Assembly: GCA_963734085.1 (NCBI GenBank)
Contig: CAVTFT010000007.1
Span: forward strand, 558,001 to 622,000
Direction of reading: 5' to 3'
Length of the DNA: 64,000 nt
Source of the DNA: CAIWHR01 sp963734085
GTDB taxonomy: Bacteria; Pseudomonadota; Gammaproteobacteria; Burkholderiales; Casimicrobiaceae
Of the stretch, positions 1 to 7,185 are shown one piece after another (positions within the stretch are counted from its first letter, which is position 1; each line of letters opens with the position of its first letter). The translations under genes were made by a program, and so were the position numbers. The notes under the pieces were generated by a model that saw only the letters and a program-made list of their open reading frames with translations, had not been told where the DNA came from and made no database searches.

Positions 1-348
1 ATGCGTCACGGCAACCTGTTCCTGGCCGGCGACGCGGCGCACATCGTGCCGCCGACGGGGGCGCGCGGGCTCAACAGCGCCGCCTCGGACATCTACTACC
101 TCTATCACGCGCTGGTCGATCATTACGAGAGGCGCGACGACAGCGGCCTCGACAGCTACTCCCGGCGCGCCCTTGCGCGCGTGTGGAAGGGGCAGCGCTT
201 CTCCTGGTGGATGACAATGCTGCTGCATCGGTTTCCCGACGGCAGCGCTTATGACCAGCGCCTGCAGAATACGGAGATCGCCTATCTCTTCTCGTCGCCG
301 AAGGCGCTCGCCTCGCTCGCCGAGAACTACGTCGGACTGCCGTTTTAG
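1..348 (+). CDS. pobA: 4-hydroxybenzoate 3-monooxygenase, C-terminal part (5' end outside window)
   Basis: This is the C-terminal 115 residues of an FAD-dependent aromatic hydroxylase that converts 4-hydroxybenzoate to protocatechuate with NADPH and O2. The second FAD motif GDAAHIVPPTGARG opens the fragment. The following ASDIYYLYHAL helix, the RFSWWMT segment and the ending LAENYVGLPF are typical of PobA rather than other class A flavin monooxygenases. The FAD-binding GxGxxG region and most of the substrate site lie upstream of base 1. It converges on the aldo/keto reductase operon. Its product fits the protocatechuate theme of the neighbouring IclR regulator and DSD-like gene. The identification is firm for the part visible. 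Confidence 0.9.
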   Translation: MRHGNLFLAGDAAHIVPPTGARGLNSAASDIYYLYHALVDHYERRDDSGLDSYSRRALARVWKGQRFSWWMTMLLHRFPDGSAYDQRLQNTEIAYLFSSPKALASLAENYVGLPF

Positions 349-414
349 TGGGCTCTCACCGCGCGTCGACCTCTCCCTCCACGACAGGTCGTTGAAGGTC
401 GCACCAACGGTCGA

Positions 415-490
415 CCTCCATTGCTCGGCGACGCGCCCTACGGGCCTTGGCTCGGCCTTACGGCCTCGCCCGCCTCGCTCCGTCGACTCT
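415..490. repeat. Dispersed intergenic repeat, copy A
   Basis: The core at 423-457 matches, after reverse complementing, the cores at 22678-22710, 28055-28087, 34168-34202, 51907-51941, 52091-52125, 56784-56818 and 60773-60805. It carries the palindrome GCCC-NNN-GGGC (loop CTA here). It sits between the convergent pobA and aldo/keto reductase genes, and the reductase stop codon at 458-460 lies at its edge. Confidence 0.75.
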
Positions 491-1492
491 CCGCCCAAAG
501 AACGGATACTGCGGATCGCTGTAGCCCGGCGTCGAGGGATGGCCCGGCTTGACCAGCGAATCGACGATCGCTTCGTCCTCGGCGCGCCATGGCGTGCCGA
601 TCGCGCCGACATAGTCCTGCCATTGCGCGAATGTCCGCGGGCCGGCGATCACCGAAGTGACGATTTCGTTGGCCCACAGCCACGCGAGCGCGAACTGCGT
701 CAGCGTGCGGCCGGTCTTTTCGGCGTGTGCCTTGAGCTTTTCCGCAATTGCGAACGATTCCTGGCGGAATTCGGTCTCCATCATCCGCGGATCCTTGCGC
801 GCGACGCGCGAACCCTCCGGCGAGCTTCCTCCGGCGTACTTTCCGGTGAGCACGCCGCGCGCGACCGGTGAATACGGCGTGACGCCGAGCCCGTAGTAGT
901 CGCACGCCGGCAGGATCTCGACCTCGGGCATCCGGTTCAGCAGGTTGTAGTACGGCTGGCAGACGACGGGCAGCGGCACGCCCTGCGCCTCGCATTCGGC
1001 GACGACCTCGGCGATGCGCCAGCCGCGATAGTTGGACACGCCGGAGTAACGAATCCTGCCGCTCTTGATGAGGTCGCCGATTGCGGCCACGGTCTCGGCG
1101 AGCGGCGTGTCGCGATCGTCCTTGTGCAGATAGTAGATGTCGATGTAGTCCGTGCCGAGCCGCTGCAGGCTTTCATCGCACGCCTGCAACATCCAGCGCC
1201 GGGAAAGCCCGCCATCGTGCGGCTTGCCGGCAAGCGGGTTGCCGACCTTGGTCGCGAGGATCCAGCGCTTGCGGTTCGCCTTGATGGCGGCGCCGACGAT
1301 TTCTTCGGAGCGTCCGTTGGCGTAAGCGTCGGCGGTGTCGACGAAATTGATGCCCGACGCGAATGCGGCATCGACGATCCGCTGCGCGTCGGCAGCGTCG
1401 GTGCGGTCGCCGAACATCATCGTGCCGAGACACACCGGCGAGACCTCGAGGCCGCTCGCCCCGAGTCGCCGGTATTCGATCTTCGCCGCCAT
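458..1492 (-). CDS. Aldo/keto reductase
   Basis: This 344-residue NAD(P)H-dependent aldo/keto reductase of the (beta/alpha)8 AKR superfamily would reduce a carbonyl or oxidise an alcohol. The catalytic tetrad is visible: Asp52 and Tyr57 in NFVDTADAY, Lys82 in LATKVG and His123 in YYLHKDD. The start is the ATG whose A overlaps the stop of the upstream DSD-like gene (ATGA), which indicates translational coupling. It is the last gene of a three-gene minus operon with the HPPD-like and DSD-like genes, so it probably acts on the same or a derived compound, though the substrate cannot be read from sequence. The final nine or so residues (VDGARRARP) come from the dispersed repeat next to it. Confidence 0.85.
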   Translation of the reverse strand: MAAKIEYRRLGASGLEVSPVCLGTMMFGDRTDAADAQRIVDAAFASGINFVDTADAYANGRSEEIVGAAIKANRKRWILATKVGNPLAGKPHDGGLSRRWMLQACDESLQRLGTDYIDIYYLHKDDRDTPLAETVAAIGDLIKSGRIRYSGVSNYRGWRIAEVVAECEAQGVPLPVVCQPYYNLLNRMPEVEILPACDYYGLGVTPYSPVARGVLTGKYAGGSSPEGSRVARKDPRMMETEFRQESFAIAEKLKAHAEKTGRTLTQFALAWLWANEIVTSVIAGPRTFAQWQDYVGAIGTPWRAEDEAIVDSLVKPGHPSTPGYSDPQYPFFGRRVDGARRARP

Positions 1493-2382
1493 CAGGGATT
1501 CGCGGCGCGTCGCAGCCGTTCCATGTTGGGGACCGGCAGCGCCCGGCGCAGCACGGTTTCGCCGAGCCACAGCGCGGCTCTGCGCGCGCGCTGCGCCACC
1601 GTCTGCGGCGGGAGCTGGTGATAATCGTCGTTGTAGACGTCGAAGCTGTAATCGCCGTAGTAGCCGATCCGGTCGAGCCTGGTCACGAGATCCGCGACGG
1701 ACTCGCTGTGCACGCCCTCGCCGGGAAACACGCGGAAATGCGTCGCCGTCGCGGCCTGCTCCTCCGCCGAGCGGATTTCGGTCCACATGAAATCGGACAG
1801 CTGGACGAGGCAGAGCAGGTCCGGATCGACTTCGTCCAGCAATTCGAGCGACGCATGCGCGGCGAGCGTGTCGAACGAATCGATCGCGAGGCCCAGGTTC
1901 GGGCAGTTCGCGCGGCCGACGACTTCCCATGCGGTGGCGAGGTCCCTGACGGTGCGGCTCGCCGGCGTGCCCTTGAACGCGATCCGGATGCCAAGCGGGA
2001 TCGAGAGCACCGAGAGCTTGTGCAGATCGTTGGCGATCACATCGGGATCGCGGTCCGCATGCGTGGAGGTCGATGCCTCGACCAAGAGCAGGCGCGAGCC
2101 GATCGCGTTGCACACTTCGAGCATCGCCTTCGCGACGTCGATCTTGTAGGCGTGAAGATGGCCGGTCAATCCCTCGAAGTCGGAGAGCGCCTGATAGCCG
2201 GTGACACGCAGCCCACTCGCCCGAATCGCAGCGACAGCGGCCGTCGTGCCCTGCGGGTGCGCGACGACGTCGGCGGCCGAAATCATCACCTGCGCGAATC
2301 CTGCGTTGCGGATCGCGTCGAGCTTCGCCTCGAGCGAGCCCGCGAGCGACGCGGTGTCCATGCCGAAATCGGTGAAGTTCAT
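1492..2382 (-). CDS. 3-dehydroshikimate dehydratase-like TIM barrel (QuiC N-terminal domain homologue) with altered metal site
   Basis: A 296-residue sugar-phosphate isomerase/AP-endonuclease-2 type TIM barrel resembling the dehydratase half of QuiC/AsbF proteins, which turn 3-dehydroshikimate into protocatechuate using a divalent metal. From my recollection of QuiC, the ligands Glu-Asp-Gln-Glu align here with Lys137 (FKGTP, where the family has YEALAWG), Asp168, Gln194 and Asp248 (SFDVYND versus SLEIFND). The spacings Lys137 to Asp168 (31) and Asp168 to Gln194 (26) match. The family SFH histidine is Asp171. Two of four ligands are therefore changed, which makes the canonical activity doubtful. 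Both ends overlap neighbours by ATGA junctions. The HPPD-like domain fused to it in many QuiC proteins is the separate upstream gene. Confidence 0.75.
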   Translation of the reverse strand: MNFTDFGMDTASLAGSLEAKLDAIRNAGFAQVMISAADVVAHPQGTTAAVAAIRASGLRVTGYQALSDFEGLTGHLHAYKIDVAKAMLEVCNAIGSRLLLVEASTSTHADRDPDVIANDLHKLSVLSIPLGIRIAFKGTPASRTVRDLATAWEVVGRANCPNLGLAIDSFDTLAAHASLELLDEVDPDLLCLVQLSDFMWTEIRSAEEQAATATHFRVFPGEGVHSESVADLVTRLDRIGYYGDYSFDVYNDDYHQLPPQTVAQRARRAALWLGETVLRRALPVPNMERLRRAANP

Positions 2383-3272
2383 TTGCGCTCGGCCGCGCTG
2401 TCGTCATGCACGAGCTCGAACATCACGCTGCCGAGGTAGGGCCGCGTCAGCGCGCCGCGCTCGCCCGAGTGGACCTCGCCGGAGGCGACGAATTCGATGC
2501 CGCGCTTCTCGAGCGCCGCCACGGCCGCCAGCACGTCCGGTGTGCCCAAGCCGATGCGCTGCAGATGCTCCTCCCACGGGACGTCAGTCGCGGCCTCGTC
2601 GGGATCGATCAGCTGCAGGAAGAACTGCTTGCACGGGCTCTGCAGCAGCAGACCTTTGGGCATGATCCCGAAGCGGATCCGGTTCGGCAGCGGCGTGAAG
2701 CCGAAAATGCGCGAATAGAACTCGATCCAGTCGGCGGTACGACCGGCGCCGACGTACTGGACGATGCCGAAGAAGTCGAGGCCGGCAACGGCCGGCGGAT
2801 GGCGGTCAACCGAGGGAATGGCGCGAAAGTCGATGTCGTAGATCGAGAACTCGTCGTAGCGGTCGACGAAATAGATGAGGCTTTCGCCGACGCCGTGGAT
2901 CGCCGGGATGTTGAGCTCCATCGGCGCCGCGCGCACGGGGATCTCCCAGCCGCCGAGGTCGAGCGCGCGCTTGAACGCGGCATTCGCGTCGCGCACGCGC
3001 ACGGCGAACGCGGAGAGCACCGGACGCTCGACCGGCTGGACTGTGCGCGGCACGTCGGCGGGTTGGGCGTTGACGATGACGTTCATCGTCCCCTGACGAT
3101 AGAGCTCGACTTCGCGCGAGCGGTGACGGGCGATCGGGCGGAATCCCATCATCTCCAGCACGCCGCCCAGCGCCTGCGGCTTCGATGTCGCAAACTCGAT
3201 GAACTCGATGCCATCGAAGCCGAGCGGGTTCAGCGGTTCGGGGACCGCCTCGCGGTCCATCGCATTCGTCAT
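2379..3272 (-). CDS. HPPD-like VOC protein (detached QuiC C-terminal domain homologue)
   Basis: A 297-residue protein with two vicinal-oxygen-chelate halves like 4-hydroxyphenylpyruvate dioxygenase (about 18-150 and 160-290). HPPD itself is some 60 residues longer and uses His-His-Glu to bind iron. Here the first histidine aligns with Phe167 (GLDFFGI), the second with Arg239 (HLQRIGL), and only Glu286 (VMFELV) remains, so it is unlikely to be an active dioxygenase. Fused QuiC enzymes carry an HPPD-like domain after the dehydratase domain. Here the two are separate genes, with the HPPD-like one translated first and overlapping the DSD-like start by ATGA. A structural or partner role is inferred. 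Confidence 0.7.
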   Translation of the reverse strand: MTNAMDREAVPEPLNPLGFDGIEFIEFATSKPQALGGVLEMMGFRPIARHRSREVELYRQGTMNVIVNAQPADVPRTVQPVERPVLSAFAVRVRDANAAFKRALDLGGWEIPVRAAPMELNIPAIHGVGESLIYFVDRYDEFSIYDIDFRAIPSVDRHPPAVAGLDFFGIVQYVGAGRTADWIEFYSRIFGFTPLPNRIRFGIMPKGLLLQSPCKQFFLQLIDPDEAATDVPWEEHLQRIGLGTPDVLAAVAALEKRGIEFVASGEVHSGERGALTRPYLGSVMFELVHDDSAAERK

Positions 3273-3317
3273 CGTGGTTCCCGTCTCCTGGTGGCCGCGC
3301 GAGCGTACAGCGGCGGC

Positions 3318-3352
3318 AGCACGATCATAGCCTACCGTGGTTTACGCCGACA
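3318..3352 (-). promoter_or_regulatory. Possible promoter of the HPPD-like/DSD-like/AKR operon
   Basis: On the minus strand a TATGAT hexamer (3324-3329, five of six bases of the -10 consensus) lies about 50 bp upstream of the HPPD-like start. No good -35 element is seen at 17-18 bp, which would suit an activator-dependent promoter of the IclR/PcaU type. Weak, position-based evidence. Confidence 0.3.
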
Positions 3353-3374
3353 CGGCTCGCCGCTTGAACGCGGA

Positions 3375-4259
3375 TCAGGGAAGGAGCAGCGATCCCAGCT
3401 CCATCGCAGCTTCCTGCAGCGGCTGATAGAAGCGCTGCGCCATCTCGCTGCGCGCCACGAGCCGCCCCTGCAGAATCACGTTGATGCCCGCCACATAATG
3501 ACCGCCTACATCACGCACCGGAACGGCGAGCGTGCACAGCCGCGGTTCCATTAGCTGGCTCGCGAAGGCGTAACCCGACTCGCGGACTTCCTTCAGCAAC
3601 GCGAGCAGCTTTTCCTTCGACGCGGGCGTGTACTCCGTATACGGGTGGAACCGCACGCGGGCGAGGTACGCGTTCAACTCGTCGGGGGGCAGGTGCGCGA
3701 GCATCACGTGGCCCACCGACGTGCAGTAGGCGGGCAGGCGTCTGCCGACGTTCAACTGCGGCGACATGATCCGCGACGACGTCGAACGGGCGAGATAGAC
3801 GATCTCGTCGCCGTCGAGAGTCGCGAGCGAGCACGCCTCGCGCAGTGACTCGCCGAGGCGATCGAGCACCGGCTGCGCCAGCACCGCGATCGGCGAAGCC
3901 GAAAGGTACGCGTGGCTGAACGACAGCACACGTGGGCGCAGATAGAATCGGCGGTGCTCGTCCATCGCCGCGAAGCCGAGCTTCGACAGCGTGTGCAGGC
4001 TGCGGCGGGCGGCCGCGCGCGGGATTCCCGTGCGATGGCTCACCTGCGCGATCGACATCCGCCGCCGCTTGTCCGAGAGCGCGAGCAGCACCGCGAGCCC
4101 TCGGGCCAGCGCCGTCACGAAGTCTGGATCATCGCCGAAGCGCTCGATCGTTTCCACGGCAAGGATGTCGGGGTCGGTCAAGGACGGCGGTGCTGGCAGT
4201 GACGTGGTGCGTGGCTTCTCGTCGGCTCCTTGCGGAACCTTCACTGTGCTGATGGCCAT
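3375..4259 (-). CDS. IclR-family transcriptional regulator (PcaR/PcaU/PobR-like)
   Basis: A 294-residue regulator. A 45-residue N-terminal extension is followed by the PDFVTALARGLAVLLAL entry and a winged helix-turn-helix at about 68-95 (MSIAQVSHRTGIPRAAARRSL). The C-terminal GAF-like effector domain spans about 125-290. The DPDFVTALARGL segment and overall form resemble the PcaR/PcaU/PobR group, which senses protocatechuate, 4-hydroxybenzoate or beta-ketoadipate. An AGGGAGA ribosome site precedes the ATG. It lies between the minus HPPD-like operon and a plus-strand AroE-like gene, with which it shares a 314-bp divergent control region. It probably regulates both sides; the effector is unknown. 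Confidence 0.85.
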   Translation of the reverse strand: MAISTVKVPQGADEKPRTTSLPAPPSLTDPDILAVETIERFGDDPDFVTALARGLAVLLALSDKRRRMSIAQVSHRTGIPRAAARRSLHTLSKLGFAAMDEHRRFYLRPRVLSFSHAYLSASPIAVLAQPVLDRLGESLREACSLATLDGDEIVYLARSTSSRIMSPQLNVGRRLPAYCTSVGHVMLAHLPPDELNAYLARVRFHPYTEYTPASKEKLLALLKEVRESGYAFASQLMEPRLCTLAVPVRDVGGHYVAGINVILQGRLVARSEMAQRFYQPLQEAAMELGSLLLP

Positions 4260-4295
4260 CGGTCATTTCTCCCTGTCAGGTAGCGTCCGAAAATA

Positions 4296-4370
4296 CCTAT
4301 ACTCCGGGCGCATGCCGAACAATTTCTAGGCTCTCTGTCCAACGCGTTCGAAGAATAGCCGAAATTTGGC
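4296..4370. promoter_or_regulatory. Candidate operator and iclR promoter in the divergent control region
   Basis: The 314 bp between the iclR-type gene and the AroE-like gene hold clustered inverted repeats at 4341-4370: the palindrome AACGCGTT, then TTCGAA, then a near-palindrome GCCGAAATTTGGC at 4358-4370. On the minus strand a TATAGG hexamer (4296-4301) could serve as the -10 of the regulator gene. The spacing would allow one regulator to act on both divergent promoters. No consensus for this regulator is known to me. Confidence 0.4.
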
Positions 4371-4421
4371 CGAAGGTACAAAATTGTGGGCGTGTAGCGC
4401 ACATATCGTCGCCATACGCCC

Positions 4422-4451
4422 TTGACCTGATCTCATTGGCCGGCCTATCGT
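4422..4451 (+). promoter_or_regulatory. Sigma-70-like promoter for the AroE-like gene
   Basis: TTGACC at 4422-4427 (five of six -35 bases) is followed after 18 bp by TATCGT at 4446-4451 (four of six -10 bases). Transcription would begin near 4458, leaving a leader of about 115 nt before the ATG at 4574. The inverted repeats at 4341-4370 lie just upstream, in a position suited to activation. Confidence 0.45.
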
Positions 4452-4573
4452 TGGCGCCATCACGAGAATGCGAGCGGAGCACGGCCCGAGCAGACGGGCC
4501 GGCTGATTGCAAAAACCCGCAACCGTATGCGGCCCCGATCTATGCGCCGCGGCAGCGAAGGAGGAGTTCCACG

Positions 4574-5503
4574 ATGGTAGTCGAGATCGGCAGTCAGGCC
4601 GCGTTCGGCGCAACGGCGTCACGGGGACGCGCAACCGCGCCCGCCGGAGTAACGCCTGCGCAGGAAGCGACCGACGCCGCCGAATTCATCCGCGGCACGA
4701 CGCTGCTCTATCCAGTGGTGGGGTTCCCCGTCGCGCAGGTGAAGGCGCCGATGCTGTACAACGCGCTGTTCGCGGAGTGTGGCATCGCAGCCGCCGTGGT
4801 TCCGCTTGAGGTTGCACCGGACGCTTACGACGCGGTCATGCGTGCGCTATTCCGCGCGAGGAACGTCGCCGGCGCGTTCGTCACGATTCCGCACAAGGCG
4901 GCGACGGTCGCGCTGCTCGACGACTGCAGCGACGCCGTGCGGATCGCCGGCGCCTGCAACGCCGTCGTGCGCCGGCCGGACGGCTCGCTCTACGGCGACC
5001 TGTTCGACGGCATCGGGTTCGTGCGCGCCGCCGAGAGGACCGGCTTCGTCGTCACCGGCGCGCGCTGCCTCGTCCTCGGTGCCGGTGGAGCGGGCGCCGC
5101 GATTGCCGCAGCGCTGGCCGCGGCCGGCGCGGCGACCGTGCGACTCTGCGACATCAGGGCCGAGCACGCGGCCGCACTTGCATCGCGCCTGCAGAAGCAT
5201 TTTCTCGCGAGCCGCATCGAGTCCGGCCCTAACGCGCTCGCCGGCTTCGATCTCGTGGTCAACGCGACGCCGCTCGGGATGGAGATCGGCGACCCGCTTC
5301 CGATCGATGCCGCGCAGATCACGCCGGCGATGACGATCGGCGAGATCGTGATGAAGCACGACGCGACGCCGCTCGTCGTCGCAGCTCGGGCAAAAGGCTG
5401 CCGCACGGTGCTCGGGCGCGAGATGCTGAAGGAACAGATGCCGCTCTATCTTGATTTTCTGGGCTTGCCGCCGTTGTCGGCGGAGGCGGAAGGCCGGGCC
5501 TGA
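4574..5503 (+). CDS. Shikimate/quinate dehydrogenase-like protein (AroE family), first copy
   Basis: A 309-residue AroE-family oxidoreductase with an unusual 40-residue N-terminal extension. The ATG at 4574 follows a strong GGAGGAG ribosome site. The catalytic pair is present as Lys108 (VTIPHK) and Asp145 (GDLFDG, where AroE has GDNTDG), and the NAD(P) loop is GAGGAG at 169-174. The two serines that bind the shikimate carboxylate in AroE (S-K-S-P) are Val56 and Ala58 (QVKAP), so the ligand may differ at that position. It is the first gene after the divergent regulator and ends about 100 bp before tctC. A quinate/shikimate catabolic dehydrogenase or a related cyclitol dehydrogenase are both possible. 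Confidence 0.75.
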   Translation: MVVEIGSQAAFGATASRGRATAPAGVTPAQEATDAAEFIRGTTLLYPVVGFPVAQVKAPMLYNALFAECGIAAAVVPLEVAPDAYDAVMRALFRARNVAGAFVTIPHKAATVALLDDCSDAVRIAGACNAVVRRPDGSLYGDLFDGIGFVRAAERTGFVVTGARCLVLGAGGAGAAIAAALAAAGAATVRLCDIRAEHAAALASRLQKHFLASRIESGPNALAGFDLVVNATPLGMEIGDPLPIDAAQITPAMTIGEIVMKHDATPLVVAARAKGCRTVLGREMLKEQMPLYLDFLGLPPLSAEAEGRA

Positions 5504-5606
5504 ATCGATGCAATCCATGCGCGCAGTGACCGAGCCGAGGGAGCCGCTTCCGCGCGAAACGACGACGCGCCTCGGGATCGCAATTTCATGTCAGCGGAGG
5601 AGAATC

Positions 5607-6605
5607 ATGTCTTGTACGAAATGGTTGGCAGCGGCATTCCTGTCGCTCTTGGCCGGCGTCGCGAACGCGGCGTATCCGGACCGCGATATCACCGGTGTGA
5701 TTATGTGGGGTGCCGGGGGTGCGACCGACGTCGTCGCCCGCGCGGTCACCCCGCACGCCGAGCAGGCGCTGGGCAAGAAGATCGTGTTGGTCAACAAGGC
5801 CGGGGGAACCGGCGCGATCTCGACCAACTACGTGAACAACGCGCCCGCGGACGGCTATACGCTGCTCTACGGCGCCGAGAACCCGCAGCTCCACCAGGTG
5901 CTGGGCATCGCCGACTTCGGTTACGAAAAGTTCTACCCCGTCATCGTGCTCGGCCGTGGCGTCGCGGTCATCGTCGTGGCCAAGGACGCGCCGTGGAATA
6001 CGCTGAAGGAGTTCATCGACGACGCGAAGAAGCAACCCGGCAAGTTCAAGATGGGCTCGACGGGTCCCGGCGGGCTGCCCCACACGGTGGGCTCGATGCT
6101 GAACACCGTCACCAAGTTCCAGGTGATCGCCGTGCCTTTCGACGGTGATGGACCCGGCATCACCGCGTTGATGGGCGGGCATGTCGACATCATGCCGGTC
6201 GGGGCCGGCGCGGCGACCGAAAACATCAAGGCCGGCCGGATCAAGGCGCTGGCGGTCGTCGACACCAATCCGTTCACCGTGGCGCCCGGCGTCGTGGTCC
6301 CCCCTATCACCAAGGATTATCCGGAATTCGCGAAGTACCTTCCCTGGGGCCCGTTCTACGGCGTGTTCGTCAAGCGCGATACGCCGGAGGACATCAAGGC
6401 GACGCTCGTGAAGGCGTTCAAGGCCGCCGGCACCAATGCGCAGTTCGAGACGCTGATGAAGGACCGGGGCAATGTCGTGATGAACATCTCGGGCGCCGAG
6501 GCCGACACGTTCCTGAAGAAGTGGCAGTCGGTGACTGCATGGGTGCTGCAGGATGCAGGCGCCGCAAAGGTCTCGCCGGAGTCGTTGCACATCCCGAAAC
6601 CCTGA
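5607..6605 (+). CDS. Tripartite tricarboxylate transporter substrate-binding protein (TctC/Bug family)
   Basis: A 332-residue periplasmic receptor with a cleavable signal peptide (about residues 1-21, ending AGVANA). The mature start AYPDRDITGVIMW is followed by GGATDVVAR, in the position where Bug proteins have GG(T/S)TD. It would capture a carboxylate and hand it to the TctB/TctA membrane pair encoded directly downstream. The ATG at 5607 is preceded by GGAGGAG. An in-frame reading further upstream is possible but has no signal peptide. Substrate is unknown; the context suggests an aromatic or hydroaromatic acid or a side product of the same pathway. Confidence 0.88.
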   Translation: MSCTKWLAAAFLSLLAGVANAAYPDRDITGVIMWGAGGATDVVARAVTPHAEQALGKKIVLVNKAGGTGAISTNYVNNAPADGYTLLYGAENPQLHQVLGIADFGYEKFYPVIVLGRGVAVIVVAKDAPWNTLKEFIDDAKKQPGKFKMGSTGPGGLPHTVGSMLNTVTKFQVIAVPFDGDGPGITALMGGHVDIMPVGAGAATENIKAGRIKALAVVDTNPFTVAPGVVVPPITKDYPEFAKYLPWGPFYGVFVKRDTPEDIKATLVKAFKAAGTNAQFETLMKDRGNVVMNISGAEADTFLKKWQSVTAWVLQDAGAAKVSPESLHIPKP

Positions 6606-6678
6606 AGGCGAAAAGGGGCCGGTCGGTCGCCGGCCTCTTCGCCGCTGCCAAGCCTTCCGCGCGCTCACGAGATCGTCG

Positions 6679-7185
6679 ATGGACGGACCAGATTCCCGCA
6701 GGCACCGGCTGCCCGGCGAGCTTACGTTTGCCCTGGCGATGCTGCTGCTGGCGCTGACGGCCCTGTGGCTGTCGTACCGGATCTCGGGCTTTTCGTCGTG
6801 GAGCTCCGCGGGGTCGGTGCCGCTCGGCACGAGCTTCGCGATGTGCGTGAGCGCGATTGTCTTCATCTTTGGCACGCTGAAGAAACCACCGGTCCACGCG
6901 ACGCCCGACAATCCGGCGGCGCGCCAGTTCTTCGAGAAGATCCTTCCGGTGCGGCATATCCTGTTCACCGTCGTCATCGTCCTCTACATGGTGGCGCTCG
7001 AGCCGCTCGGATTCCTGCTCTCCTCGTTCCTGTATCTCACGCTGTCGAGCCTCGTGCTCGGTGAGCGGCGCTACGTGCGAATGACGGCTGTCAACCTGCT
7101 GACGCTGGCCGCCGTCTATCTCGTGTTCCAGACGGCGTTCTCGGTCGTGCTGCCGGCGGGTCCCGTCGAAAGGATCCTCCGATGA
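6679..7185 (+). CDS. Tripartite tricarboxylate transporter small membrane protein (TctB)
   Basis: A 168-residue membrane protein with four likely transmembrane segments (about 14-32, 48-65, 93-112 and 140-158), typical of TctB. It is the small subunit that pairs with TctA to form the sodium- or proton-driven permease. The start is placed at the ATG at 6679, where the hydrophobic pattern begins. Its stop overlaps the tctA start (ATGA at 7182-7185), so the two are probably translationally coupled. Confidence 0.85.
   Translation: MDGPDSRRHRLPGELTFALAMLLLALTALWLSYRISGFSSWSSAGSVPLGTSFAMCVSAIVFIFGTLKKPPVHATPDNPAARQFFEKILPVRHILFTVVIVLYMVALEPLGFLLSSFLYLTLSSLVLGERRYVRMTAVNLLTLAAVYLVFQTAFSVVLPAGPVERILR

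Noticed and set aside
458..2407. A single 649-residue fusion reading of the aldo/keto reductase with upstream sequence
   Set aside because: The N-terminal part is an out-of-frame reading of the DSD-like gene; the reductase begins at the ATG overlapping that gene's stop.
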